From DASVEG01 sp035540495 (GTDB taxonomy: Bacteria > Actinomycetota > Acidimicrobiia > Acidimicrobiales > CADCTF01), in assembly GCA_035540495.1 (NCBI GenBank), contig DATLGL010000028.1:1-64000 (forward strand): a DNA stretch of 64,000 nt, read 5' to 3'. How positions within the stretch are numbered: the stretch's first letter is position 1; each line of letters opens with the position of its first letter. Positions 1 through 7,192 of this stretch are shown one piece after another. The notes below the pieces were generated by a model, which saw nothing but the letters and a program-made list of their open reading frames with translations, was not told the origin of the DNA and ran no database searches. The position numbers were made by a program, and so were the translations under genes.

Positions 1-57
1 GCGAACCCGGCGGAGGCGCCGCCGCGGTGGATCAACAACAAGAGACCGGGAGAACCC

Positions 58-133
58 GTGTCCGCCGACCAGGAAATCTCGTGTCCGTCAGCCAGGACTT
101 TCGTGTCCGCCCACCGGGATTATCCGATGTCCG
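58..133. repeat. Tandem ~23-bp 'gtgtccg' repeats, possible insertion-element end
   Basis: The heptamer gtgtccg begins at 58, 81 and 103, and a variant (atgtccg) at 127, so the period is 22-24 bases. The bases after the heptamer are also partly shared (gacc-agga, agcc-agga, cacc-ggga). Short direct repeats of this kind are common as subterminal transposase-binding sites at IS ends. Any transposase would lie left of the window, because bases 1-57 hold no recognisable domain. That this is an IS end is inference. Confidence 0.4.
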
Positions 134-656
134 CTGTCACGTAGTAGCTACTCTGGAAGTCGGTCCCCTCGTCGATGCTCGCGATCGGCTTCAGGATGTA
201 TTCCGACCCGTCAGGGTCCGCGTGGACTGACGGAGGAAACTCGACGGGCCCTCGTCTCCAAGCACCATCAGCCCACCAGAAACAGAAGGTGACGCTCTCG
301 ACACCGGCCACCTCGATGGTCGGCGCCGAGCTGACGAAGGCCGGCGCCCCTTCGTACATTCCTGGCCACAACGCCATCGGCTCCTGTGCCCACGGCGAGA
401 TCGGGCTCTCGTGATCGAACCCGCGGACGACGGCGTCCTCACCGTTGAACCAGTGCAGCGCCTCGTTTCCTGAACCATCACTCACGCGGCACACGCGAAC
501 TCCGTCTGTCGAGGTGACGTTGTGCCACCTTGTCGAGGGATTGGAGTTCAAGCCCGCTTCAAGCAGCGCGAGGGCTTGGCAACGTCGTGACAGTTCTGTC
601 GGCTCGGGGAGCAGGTCCAGTCGTCGCGATGACGGACCCTCAGCGTTCTGCATCAC
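120..656 (-). CDS. Hypothetical protein with GFDHESP motif (178 aa)
   Basis: I do not recognise a named family with certainty. The 178-residue product has a central GFDHESPISPW segment followed by a WPGM motif and an aromatic stretch (TFCFWWADGAW). It has no signal peptide or membrane segment, so it is probably cytoplasmic. The 'fDHESpmSPw' and 'WPG' pattern resembles a widespread family of small uncharacterised proteins often found in accessory regions; this is recollection, not a search result. Its ATG overlaps the stop of the upstream gene by four bases, which suggests translational coupling. It is the last gene of the minus-strand accessory operon and ends next to the putative IS-end repeats. 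Confidence 0.65.
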   Translation of the reverse strand: MMQNAEGPSSRRLDLLPEPTELSRRCQALALLEAGLNSNPSTRWHNVTSTDGVRVCRVSDGSGNEALHWFNGEDAVVRGFDHESPISPWAQEPMALWPGMYEGAPAFVSSAPTIEVAGVESVTFCFWWADGAWRRGPVEFPPSVHADPDGSEYILKPIASIDEGTDFQSSYYVTADIG

Positions 657-1297
657 CCCTCCTGAGAATCGCGGTTGCTGAGCTTGTCGAGCCAGGTCTG
701 CGCTGCCCTCGCGAACGCTCGATACCGCTCCGCTTCGGCATCGAATCGCGTCGTCCGCGCTTCCAGGGCCGCCTCGATCTCGGACCGCGCCGCCTCGAGG
801 TCCCCCGAGAGTGCGACAGCGATCGGAGCCCGGTACTCGGGCGGATTTGCCGTGAGGCGTCTCCGCAGGGCAGCGGCGAGGGCTGTTGTGGTCGAGTGCT
901 GCTGAATGAAGGGGACCGCATACGCCCGCAGGAGCTCGCCGAGCTCGCCCGCCGCGCGGTCGGCATCGCCCGGGCTCTCCACCGTCAGCTCGCAGTACTT
1001 GCTCTCAGGGCGGAGGTAACCGATCGGCGATGAGATCGTCGGCGGCAGGTATGCGTGTGGCGACTCCCCGAGCAGCTGGGCGACGGTCAATTCGGTCGGT
1101 TGATGCCGGACTCCGACGACGGGGTTCACCTTCATCGGCGCGTACTTCGTGGCCCGGTTCAATCCGAGCCAACCGAGAAAGTCTCCGTCGCCCAACGTGT
1201 AGATGTCGCCGCGTCGCTTGCGCCAGCCGTCTGCTTCCAAGACGGACCGCGCACTTGCGCTGAAGGCGTCGATCACAGGTTTCAGGGGTGGCGGCAC
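653..1297 (-). CDS. Hypothetical protein, DUF4304-like (214 aa)
   Basis: This is an uncharacterised 214-residue soluble protein. The N-terminal half (FSASARSVLEADGWRKRRGD, then a segment ending in WLGLNRATKY) follows the pattern of DUF4304-type proteins: a helix, a 'gFkkkg..y' turn, then a strand pair. I assign that only tentatively. The C-terminal third is Ala/Glu/Arg-rich and helical (about residues 160-205), possibly a short coiled coil. It lies 3 bases downstream of the 107-aa gene and overlaps the 178-aa gene by 4 bases, so the three are almost certainly co-transcribed. No catalytic motif is evident. Confidence 0.65.
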   Translation of the reverse strand: MPPPLKPVIDAFSASARSVLEADGWRKRRGDIYTLGDGDFLGWLGLNRATKYAPMKVNPVVGVRHQPTELTVAQLLGESPHAYLPPTISSPIGYLRPESKYCELTVESPGDADRAAGELGELLRAYAVPFIQQHSTTTALAAALRRRLTANPPEYRAPIAVALSGDLEAARSEIEAALEARTTRFDAEAERYRAFARAAQTWLDKLSNRDSQEG

Positions 1298-1300
1298 GGC

Positions 1301-1624
1301 CTACGCGTCCTCGTGGTCATCGATGTAGGACATGAGCGCTGCCCAATCCGCCACGCGTTTGTGCACTGGCCACGGCGGTCGATCAGGTGCCGACTTGGGC
1401 CAGGACAGATGTACGACGGCATAGCCACCGTCGGGGAGTTCGTAGATCACGTCATCACAATGCGAGCACGCGGCGATGGCTGAGGCACGAAGGCCGCTCA
1501 GTGGGTGGCTAGTGGCGACCTCGCGGGCGAGTTCTGCCTCGAGACGATCCCGATCGCGCTCGTCAGCGGGGTCACGTCCGCGAAGGTCGCTCCAGCGCTC
1601 TGGAAAGACGTACGAGTCGGTCAT
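1301..1624 (-). CDS. Hypothetical protein (107 aa)
   Basis: This is a small acidic protein of unknown function. It has an Asp/Arg/Glu-rich N-terminal half (DPADERDRDRLEAELAREV), a single CSHCDD motif near residue 54 and a Trp-rich C-terminal half ending in DWAALMSYIDDHEDA. The CxxC pair could bind metal, but two Cys alone are not enough to claim a zinc finger. Its ATG sits 44 bases beyond the restored stop of the upstream DUF3800 gene. In the unrestored frame that upstream gene would instead end exactly over this ATG (ATGA overlap). The size and setting recall antitoxin or immunity proteins, but no homology supports that. Confidence 0.6.
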   Translation of the reverse strand: MTDSYVFPERWSDLRGRDPADERDRDRLEAELAREVATSHPLSGLRASAIAACSHCDDVIYELPDGGYAVVHLSWPKSAPDRPPWPVHKRVADWAALMSYIDDHEDA

Positions 1625-1667
1625 TCAGAACGATCATCGCGTGACCGGCCGGTGGCAAGGCTGCGTG

Positions 1668-2382
1668 TCACGGCCACGGCTCGCGCCACGTCCGAGTGTG
1701 CGCGCTCACGAGGTTCGAGAGCCGATCGATCGCGGCCTGCGCGTTCGGGTGCCCCTCCGTGCGGCGCCGCCGTTGGATGACGAACGCGATGAGGTCGGCC
1801 ATGCTGCACTCCTGCGCTGTCGTGTGACGACACGAAGTGCAGCGTGTCGATGATCGTCTTGAGCTGCCGGCCTGGCACCTCGCCGCCCCAGGTCCAGTTC
1901 TGCATGCCTTGGACCATCTTCAGGGCGGGGATCTGCTGCTCCTTCGTCTCGTCAGCGATCAGGATCTTCAAGGACGAGCTGTAGGTGTCCACCTTCTCGA
2001 GGAGGAACTGCAGGGCAAGGCGATATGCGTTCATGTCGGCTGCGCCGTCGTACCGATCGTGCAGCCGCGCCTTGTGAATGGACGCGTGGGCGACGTCAAT
2101 GTCGCAAGTGTCGAGCACCTGCATCGCGTCCTCGTAGGCGGCGATCAAATCGTCGTAGGACTTGCCGGACCAGTAGCCGGTGCCGTTCCAGATCTCTTGC
2201 CCGTGGAACTCGAGGTCGGCTGGCAGCCACCCGAGGTGCTTCCATGCAACGGCGTGCAGCGCCTCGCGCAGTGGCTGCACCATCGTCTCGTCGACGATCG
2301 CTGCGGCCACCGTAAGGTGCGGCTGCCGCTTCGCCGCCTTCCCCGATGATCCGGTCTCGTCGATGTAGACGAACTTCGCCAC
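1668..2382 (-). pseudogene. DUF3800 family protein, frameshifted near its C terminus
   Basis: The protein starts at GTG 2382 (VAKFVYIDETG) and has the DUF3800 hallmarks: the N-terminal FVYIDETG strand with acidic pair, EFHGQEIWNG, and LIADETKEQ. DUF3800 proteins are thought to adopt an RNase H-like fold, and many sit in accessory or defence-like loci. After HFVSSHDSAGVQ the frame degenerates into Arg/His-rich sequence running to a stop at 1621. Skipping one base near 1803 restores MADLIAFVIQRR, the expected final DUF3800 motif with its conserved Asp, and a stop at 1668. Hence there is one extra base, by mutation or by sequencing error. The gene heads the minus-strand accessory operon and shares its upstream region with bcp. 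Confidence 0.75.
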
Positions 2383-2463
2383 GCCTTCAGGGTGCCATGG
2401 CAGCGTTGAGGCGACGTCGGGGATTGGATCCCGAGCTGGGTGCTGCCGCCTACGGTGGACACC

Positions 2464-2928
2464 ATGCCGCTCAAGCCTGGTGACAAAGCTCCGGACTTCA
2501 CCCTGCTCGATCAGCACGGGCAGTCCTTCTCGCTCAAGAAGTCACTCAAGGAGCGGAAGGTATGGCATTTGATCTACTTCTACCCGAAGGCTGACACCCC
2601 GGGCTGCACGACCCAGGCGTGCGGCCTGCGCGACGTCCTGCAGGACGCCGGCGACACCGCGATCATCGGCATCAGCCCTGACAAGCCCGAGAAGCAGAAG
2701 AAATTCGACGACAAGTACGGGCTCGGGTTCCCGCTGCTCTCCGACGAAGACCACGCGGTCGCCGAGGCGTTCGATGTCTGGGGTGAGCGGTCGATGTACG
2801 GCAAGAAGTACATGGGGATCATCCGCTCTGCGTTCCTGATCGACGAGAAGGGGAAGATCGCCGAGGCGTGGTACAAGATCTCACCCAAGGACACCCCGAC
2901 CAAGCTCCTCGCCGCGCTGGCCGCCTGA
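2464..2928 (+). CDS. bcp: Thioredoxin-dependent peroxiredoxin, Bcp/PrxQ type
   Basis: This 154-residue protein of the AhpC/TSA thioredoxin fold reduces hydrogen and organic peroxides using thioredoxin as electron donor in the cytoplasm. The peroxidatic Cys48 lies in FYPKADTPGC and the likely resolving Cys53 follows five residues later (TTQAC), the atypical 2-Cys arrangement of PrxQ. GISPDKPEKQKKF and a C-terminal FLIDEKGKI strand are also typical. ATG 2464 (MPLKPGDKAPDF) gives the normal family length; an earlier in-frame start at 2440 would add eight unusual residues. It is divergent from the accessory operon. Confidence 0.93.
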   Translation: MPLKPGDKAPDFTLLDQHGQSFSLKKSLKERKVWHLIYFYPKADTPGCTTQACGLRDVLQDAGDTAIIGISPDKPEKQKKFDDKYGLGFPLLSDEDHAVAEAFDVWGERSMYGKKYMGIIRSAFLIDEKGKIAEAWYKISPKDTPTKLLAALAA

Positions 2929-2947
2929 GCTACGCCAAACTCGCGCT

Positions 2948-3595
2948 GTGAGCGATCAGCGGCCGACCCTGAACGACGCCGCGTTGCTCGCGGCGATCGT
3001 CGACTCCACACCAGACGCGCTGCTCGTCGTCGGCACCGACGGACGGATACAGGACGCGAACCGACAGGTTCGTGACGTGTTGGGCTACGAGCGGGAGGAG
3101 CTGATCGAGCAGCCACTCGAACTGCTCCTGCCCGAGCGGTACCGCGAGGTCCACGTCGGGCATCGCCAGCGCTTCGCCGGCGACCCGCACCCGCGGTCGA
3201 TGGGCATCGGGCTCGACCTGTTCGCCCGGAAGAAGGACGGGTCGGAGATCCCGGTCGACGTCGCGCTGGGGACCGTTCCCGACCTCGACGGGCACGGACG
3301 CATCGTGATCGCGTTCGTACGGGATGTCAGCGAGCGGCGCCGGTCGGAGGAGCTCGCGAGGCAGTTGCGAGACGCGGAGCACGCTCGGAAGCAAGCGCTC
3401 GAGATCAACGACAACGTCGTCCAGGGGGTCGTCACGGCGCTCATGCGGCTGGAGCTCGACGAGCTCGGCGACAGCGAGGCGGTCGACGGGCTCCGCAAGA
3501 CGCTGACCGCGGCTCGGGGCATCATCAGCGACCTGCTCGGCGAGCGGGAGGTCGAGCCGGGAGGGCTCGTCCGCTCCGTGCCCGCGGAGGGCTGA
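2948..3595 (+). CDS. PAS domain sensor with kinase-like dimerisation helix but no ATPase
   Basis: This is a 215-residue protein from a GTG start. Residues about 14-130 are a PAS domain (AIVDSTPDALLVVGTDGRI, a DGSEIPVDV strand, FVRDVSERR). A helical segment follows that resembles the dimerisation domain of HisKA_3 kinases: ALEINDNVVQGVVTALMRLE, then a second helix RKTLTAARGIISDLLGE. The usual phospho-acceptor His before Asp-Asn is replaced by Asn (INDNVVQG), and there is no HATPase domain. It is therefore not a kinase by itself. It could act as a regulatory dimerisation partner, possibly with the RsbW-like protein at 4621, but that is inference. It begins 19 bases after bcp. Confidence 0.75.
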   Translation: MSDQRPTLNDAALLAAIVDSTPDALLVVGTDGRIQDANRQVRDVLGYEREELIEQPLELLLPERYREVHVGHRQRFAGDPHPRSMGIGLDLFARKKDGSEIPVDVALGTVPDLDGHGRIVIAFVRDVSERRRSEELARQLRDAEHARKQALEINDNVVQGVVTALMRLELDELGDSEAVDGLRKTLTAARGIISDLLGEREVEPGGLVRSVPAEG

Positions 3596-4183
3596 TCAGC
3601 GCTCGTCGTCGTCGATCCACTTCTCGGCCGGCGACGGGATCCAGGACTCGAGACCATCGAGCATCGACTCGATGTCGTCGTACGTCGCCACGAGCCGGCG
3701 GTTCTCGACCCGCAGGAACCCCTCGGTGACCATGCGGTCGAGCTGCGTCACCAGACCGTCCCAGAAGCCGTCGACGTCGAGGAGCGCCACCGGCTTCTGA
3801 TGGAGGCCGATCTGGGCCCAGGTGGTGACCTCGGCCAGCTCCTCCAGCGTGCCGAACCCGCCCGGCAGCGCGATGAACGCGTCAGACAGGTCGTACATCA
3901 GCGTCTTGCGTTCGTGCATCGACGCCACCTCGTGGAGCGTCGTCAGCCCGGTGTGGCCGACCTCGCGGGCGAAGAGGCCCTTTGGGATCACACCGGTCAC
4001 CGAGCCGCCGCGCTCGAGCGCGGTGTCGGCGACGACGCCCATCAGCCCGACACGGCCACCGCCGTACACCACCTCGATTCCTCGCGCCACGAGAGCGCTC
4101 GCGACGCCGGCCGCGGCGGCTCGATACCTCGCGTCGAACCCGGACGACGACCCGCAGAAGACGCAGACGCGACTCAGCGGCAT
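3596..4183 (-). CDS. LOG family protein (TIGR00730), putative nucleoside 5'-monophosphate phosphoribohydrolase
   Basis: This 195-residue Rossmann-like protein belongs to the LOG/YvdD family, which cleaves cytokinin-type or ordinary nucleoside 5'-monophosphates into base and ribose 5-phosphate. Diagnostic motifs are VCVFCGSSSGF at the N terminus, YGGGRVGLMG near residue 40, and the catalytic loop ALPGGFGTLEELAEV near residue 105. The physiological substrate is not readable from sequence. The gene is convergent with the PAS gene, their ends abutting at 3595/3596, and it has an ATG start. Confidence 0.88.
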   Translation of the reverse strand: MPLSRVCVFCGSSSGFDARYRAAAAGVASALVARGIEVVYGGGRVGLMGVVADTALERGGSVTGVIPKGLFAREVGHTGLTTLHEVASMHERKTLMYDLSDAFIALPGGFGTLEELAEVTTWAQIGLHQKPVALLDVDGFWDGLVTQLDRMVTEGFLRVENRRLVATYDDIESMLDGLESWIPSPAEKWIDDDER

Positions 4184-4207
4184 GTCATCCGCCAGGGCAG
4201 TCGACGG

Positions 4208-4366
4208 TCACGGCAGGTTGAACCGCCGCCGGTTCTCCTCGATCTTCTTGTTGCGGATCGCGGCAGCGCCGGCGGCGAGCGCGGTGAGGAGCGTCATCCG
4301 CCGGATGCGGCGGCGGGCGGGGGAGCGATGCGCGCGGGCGCTCCGGCGGCGACGAAGGATGGCCAT
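4208..4366 (-). CDS. Small basic protein with hydrophobic core (52 aa)
   Basis: This is a 52-residue reading frame. It has an Arg-rich N terminus, one hydrophobic stretch (MTLLTALAAGAAAI, about residues 24-37) and a charged tail, NKKIEENRRRFNLP. It fits a single-span membrane-anchored microprotein. ATG 4366 is chosen because any longer reading frame runs back through the tRNA-Leu gene. It sits between that tRNA and the LOG gene. The family is not recognised; coding status rests on a sensible composition and a clean start. Confidence 0.4.
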   Translation of the reverse strand: MAILRRRRSARAHRSPARRRIRRMTLLTALAAGAAAIRNKKIEENRRRFNLP

Positions 4367-4406
4367 GGGCCGCACCCTACGCCGCCGGCCGCCGGACCCG
4401 GTCTCG

Positions 4407-4489
4407 TGCGGCGGGTGGGATTCGAACCCACACGCCCTTGCGGGCAGCGCATTTTGAGTGCGCCATGTCTGCCCTTCCATCACCGCCGC
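4407..4489 (-). tRNA. tRNA-Leu (anticodon CAA)
   Basis: Read on the minus strand, an acceptor stem GCGGCGG pairs perfectly with CCGCCGC followed by discriminator A. The anticodon arm is GCGCA-CTCAAAA-TGCGC with anticodon CAA. The T arm is GTGGG-TTCGAAT-CCCAC, and a long variable arm (TGCCCGCAAGGGCG) marks a class II tRNA such as Leu. Length is 83 bases and the CCA end is not encoded. Confidence 0.95.
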
Positions 4490-4620
4490 AGCGGGGCCAT
4501 CGTACAGCGGGTGCGTCGGCCGTCACGGGTCGTGGCGGAACCGGCCGTGACCAGGAGAAAATCGCCCAAAACGTCGGCTTGCGGCGTGTCGACCGGAAGC
4601 GATGCGGGAACGTACCTACC

Positions 4621-5064
4621 GTGCCGCTGGAGCTGAACGTCACCCTGTCGCTTCCACGCGACGAAGTCACGGTCCCCGTCGTGCGCCACCTCTGCAGCTC
4701 CGCGATGCAGGAGCTCGGCGTGGCAGCGGGATGCCGGGGCGACATCCTGCTCGCGCTCACCGAGGCGTGCACCAACGTCATCGACCACTCCGCGGACGGT
4801 CACCAGTACGAGGTCCAGCTCCTCCTCGACGAGCAGCGGTGCACGATCCAGGTGAAGGACGAAGGCGCCGGCTTCGACACCACGAGCGACCGCGTCGTAG
4901 ACCTCACGGCCGAAGAAGGCCGCGGAATCAGCCTCATGCACGCGCTGGTCGACCGCGTGAGCTTCGTGTCGGAGCCGTGTGAGGGAACGATCGTCAACCT
5001 CTACAAGGAACTCGAGTTCGTCGACGACCACCCGGTGCGGGAGCGACTGCTCAACCAGTCGTAG
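4621..5064 (+). CDS. RsbW-like anti-sigma factor serine/threonine kinase (HATPase_c_2)
   Basis: This is a 147-residue stand-alone GHKL ATPase domain. The N-box is LALTEACTNVIDHS, the G1 box is VKDEGAGFD, and a further ATP-lid segment is EEGRGISLMHALVDRVSF. Such proteins bind and inhibit alternative sigma factors and phosphorylate STAS-type anti-sigma antagonists in general stress or developmental signalling. GTG 4621 is chosen because the domain begins at once (LELNVTLSLPRDE); longer in-frame starts run back into the tRNA gene. No sigma factor or STAS gene is adjacent, so its partner is not visible here. Confidence 0.85.
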   Translation: MPLELNVTLSLPRDEVTVPVVRHLCSSAMQELGVAAGCRGDILLALTEACTNVIDHSADGHQYEVQLLLDEQRCTIQVKDEGAGFDTTSDRVVDLTAEEGRGISLMHALVDRVSFVSEPCEGTIVNLYKELEFVDDHPVRERLLNQS

Positions 5065-5139
5065 CGGTGGCAGGAACCGAGCGGCGAGTGGCATGAGCCC
5101 GCCTTGTCGTCGGTCGACGTGTCTGCGCATCCTCCGCCC

Positions 5140-5607
5140 ATGGATGCCGCCGAACGCGAACGCCTGATCGACCGTTACCGAGACGGCGTCCGTGCGGTGC
5201 ACGACGCCATCGTCGACATCACCGACGACGATCTCGACCGCACGCCGAGCGACGGTGGGTGGACGGCGCGGATGGTGCTGCACCACTTGGCCGACAGCGA
5301 GATGACGTCGGCGATCAGGTTGCGGCGGCTCCTGGTCGAAGACGCCGCCGACATCGCGGCCTACGACGAAGAGGAGTTCGCGCGGCGGCTGCGGTACGAC
5401 CTGCGTGACGTCGGTCCGGCGTTGAAGGCGTTCGAAGCCGCACGGGGGACGTCAGCCCAGCTGCTCTCGCTCCTCGACAGCGACGACTGGTCGCGCACCG
5501 GCAGCCATCCGGAGCACGGTTCGTACTCCGTCGAAGACTGGCTCCGGATCTACGCCGCTCACGCGCACGACCACGCTGACCAGATCCGGCGCGCTAGCGC
5601 CCCATGA
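5140..5607 (+). CDS. DinB family protein (DinB_2 fold)
   Basis: This is a 155-residue four-helix-bundle protein of the DinB/YfiT-like superfamily, whose members carry a metal-binding His triad and often act as thiol-dependent (bacillithiol or mycothiol) transferases. Visible signatures are WTARMVLHHLADSE near residue 45 and the C-terminal AAHAHDHADQI. Function is otherwise unknown. ATG 5140 is used; an in-frame TTG at 5104 would add 12 residues and cannot be excluded. The last 14 bases overlap the convergent DUF1206 gene. Confidence 0.8.
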   Translation: MDAAERERLIDRYRDGVRAVHDAIVDITDDDLDRTPSDGGWTARMVLHHLADSEMTSAIRLRRLLVEDAADIAAYDEEEFARRLRYDLRDVGPALKAFEAARGTSAQLLSLLDSDDWSRTGSHPEHGSYSVEDWLRIYAAHAHDHADQIRRASAP

Positions 5608-6418
5608 CGCGCTGGTAACGAGCGCGGACGAGCCCGAAGACGCCGAACGCGAGCAACCCGACACCGACGACGTAGAGCGCCAGGCTGCCCCAGGTGCCGG
5701 ACCGGACGCGGCTCAGCGACTCGTCGAGCCCTACGGGCGACGACGGGTCGAACGCCCAGCCGGCACGGGCCAGGAAGGCGCCCACGAGGAAGAACGTCAC
5801 CATCCGAGCGAGTGAACCTGCGGCCCCGATGGCGAGAACGGGTCGTTCGACCTCGCGCGGGATCTCCGCCCGCTTGAGGTCGTCCTTGAAGCGTCCGCTC
5901 AGCACCTCGTAGCCCTGCCACACGCCGATCGCCATCACTCCGAGGCCTCCCATCACGACGAGCCACCGGCCTGCGGGCATCTCGAGCACCTTCAGCGTCA
6001 CGTCGCGCGGCGCGCTACCCGAACCTCCGGAGCTGCGACCGCCGGACGCGAGTGACACGGCGAGGGCCGTGAACGCGAGGTAGACGATGCCGCGTCCGAG
6101 CATCGCGACGCGCTCGACTGCCCCGGCGTCGTCGGGGTCGAGCGAGGCCTCCGCGAACCTGTACAGCGCGTACGCGAGGAACATCACCGCCATCGCGATG
6201 ACGAGCCACCGTCCGAAGGGCTGTGCCGCGATGGCTGCGAGGGCGCCCTTCTGGTCGGGGTTCGCGTTCGTGTCCCCGGAACCGACCCGGATCGCCAGCC
6301 ACCCGATCATGAGATACAGGACGCCTCGACCGATGAGGCCGGCGCGTCCGATCCACGACGGCCATTGCGACGACCGCTGGCGCGCTCGCGTCTCTCGAAG
6401 TCGCTCCGCTACTTCCAC
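5594..6418 (-). CDS. DUF1206 domain membrane protein
   Basis: This 274-residue integral membrane protein has three similar units of about 75 residues, each a pair of transmembrane helices starting with an Arg-Gly-X-hydrophobic turn: GRAGLIGRGVLYLMIGWLAI, then LGRGIVYLAFTALAVSLA, then GSLARMVTFFLVGAFLARAG. That triple repeat defines DUF1206, a common actinobacterial and cyanobacterial family of unknown function. The N terminus is cytoplasmic and charged. It has an ATG start and stands alone, convergent with the DinB gene and followed upstream by the MBL hydrolase on the same strand. Confidence 0.88.
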   Translation of the reverse strand: MEVAERLRETRARQRSSQWPSWIGRAGLIGRGVLYLMIGWLAIRVGSGDTNANPDQKGALAAIAAQPFGRWLVIAMAVMFLAYALYRFAEASLDPDDAGAVERVAMLGRGIVYLAFTALAVSLASGGRSSGGSGSAPRDVTLKVLEMPAGRWLVVMGGLGVMAIGVWQGYEVLSGRFKDDLKRAEIPREVERPVLAIGAAGSLARMVTFFLVGAFLARAGWAFDPSSPVGLDESLSRVRSGTWGSLALYVVGVGLLAFGVFGLVRARYQRVMGR

Positions 6419-6466
6419 GTCTCCAGGCTCCCCAGCGGCTGACCGCTGGAAACCCGACGCGCCGGC

Positions 6467-7147
6467 TCAGCGGTCGTGCTGCAGCTCCTGGAGGAACGGA
6501 TTCGTGCGGCGCTCCCACCCGATCGTGGTCGTTTCGCCGTGGCCCGGCAGCACCGCGATCTCGTCGTCGAGCGGAAGGATCTTCTCGGCCATCGACGCCA
6601 TCAACTCCTCGTACGACCCGCCCGGAAGGTCGAAGCGACCGATCGACCCCTTGAACAGGTGGTCGCCGCTGAACAGGATCGGGCGCTCACCTTCGACGTC
6701 GAGGCGGAAGCACACCGAGCCCCGCGTGTGGCCCGGTGTGTGGATCGCGGTGAACGTCATCCCCGCACCCTTGATGCGGTCGCCGTCGTCGATCCCTTCG
6801 ATCAGTTCCGGGGGCGACGTGTCGAGCCCGGCCTGCGCAAGGTATTGCCCGAAGCCACCGCTGGTGCCGACGGGGTCGAGGAGCATGTGGCGGTCGTGGT
6901 CGTGGATGCGCACCGGGACGTCGTGCTCGTGCGCCTTGACGACCTCGGTGACGCCACCGATGTGGTCGACGTGGCCGTGGGTGGAGAGGAGCGCTACGAG
7001 CTTGAGGTCGTGGTGCTTCAGTCGCTCGAGGATCGTCGCCGGATCGGGCGGAGCGTCGATGAGGACGCACTCGCCACCGGGTCCGTTCGGCGCGACGATC
7101 CAACAGTTGGTTGCCGCGAGCCAGAGCTGCAGTCCCTCGATGATCAC
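6467..7147 (-). CDS. MBL-fold metallo-hydrolase, glyoxalase II-like
   Basis: This 226-residue metallo-beta-lactamase-fold hydrolase has the full dinuclear zinc set: STHGHVDHIGG (HxHxDH), HTPGHT, SGDHLF and LPGHGETT. The compact length and the SGDHLFKGSIGRFDLPGGS segment match the YcbL/GloB-type subfamily that hydrolyses S-acyl thiols such as S-lactoylglutathione analogues. Actinomycetes use mycothiol rather than glutathione, so the natural thioester is uncertain. It is divergent from the aldose epimerase at 7193 with a 45-base gap. Confidence 0.87.
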   Translation of the reverse strand: MIIEGLQLWLAATNCWIVAPNGPGGECVLIDAPPDPATILERLKHHDLKLVALLSTHGHVDHIGGVTEVVKAHEHDVPVRIHDHDRHMLLDPVGTSGGFGQYLAQAGLDTSPPELIEGIDDGDRIKGAGMTFTAIHTPGHTRGSVCFRLDVEGERPILFSGDHLFKGSIGRFDLPGGSYEELMASMAEKILPLDDEIAVLPGHGETTTIGWERRTNPFLQELQHDR

Positions 7148-7192
7148 GTCTTCCTCCGCTCTACAGACGGCGAAGCGGCGAGACTAGGCGCC

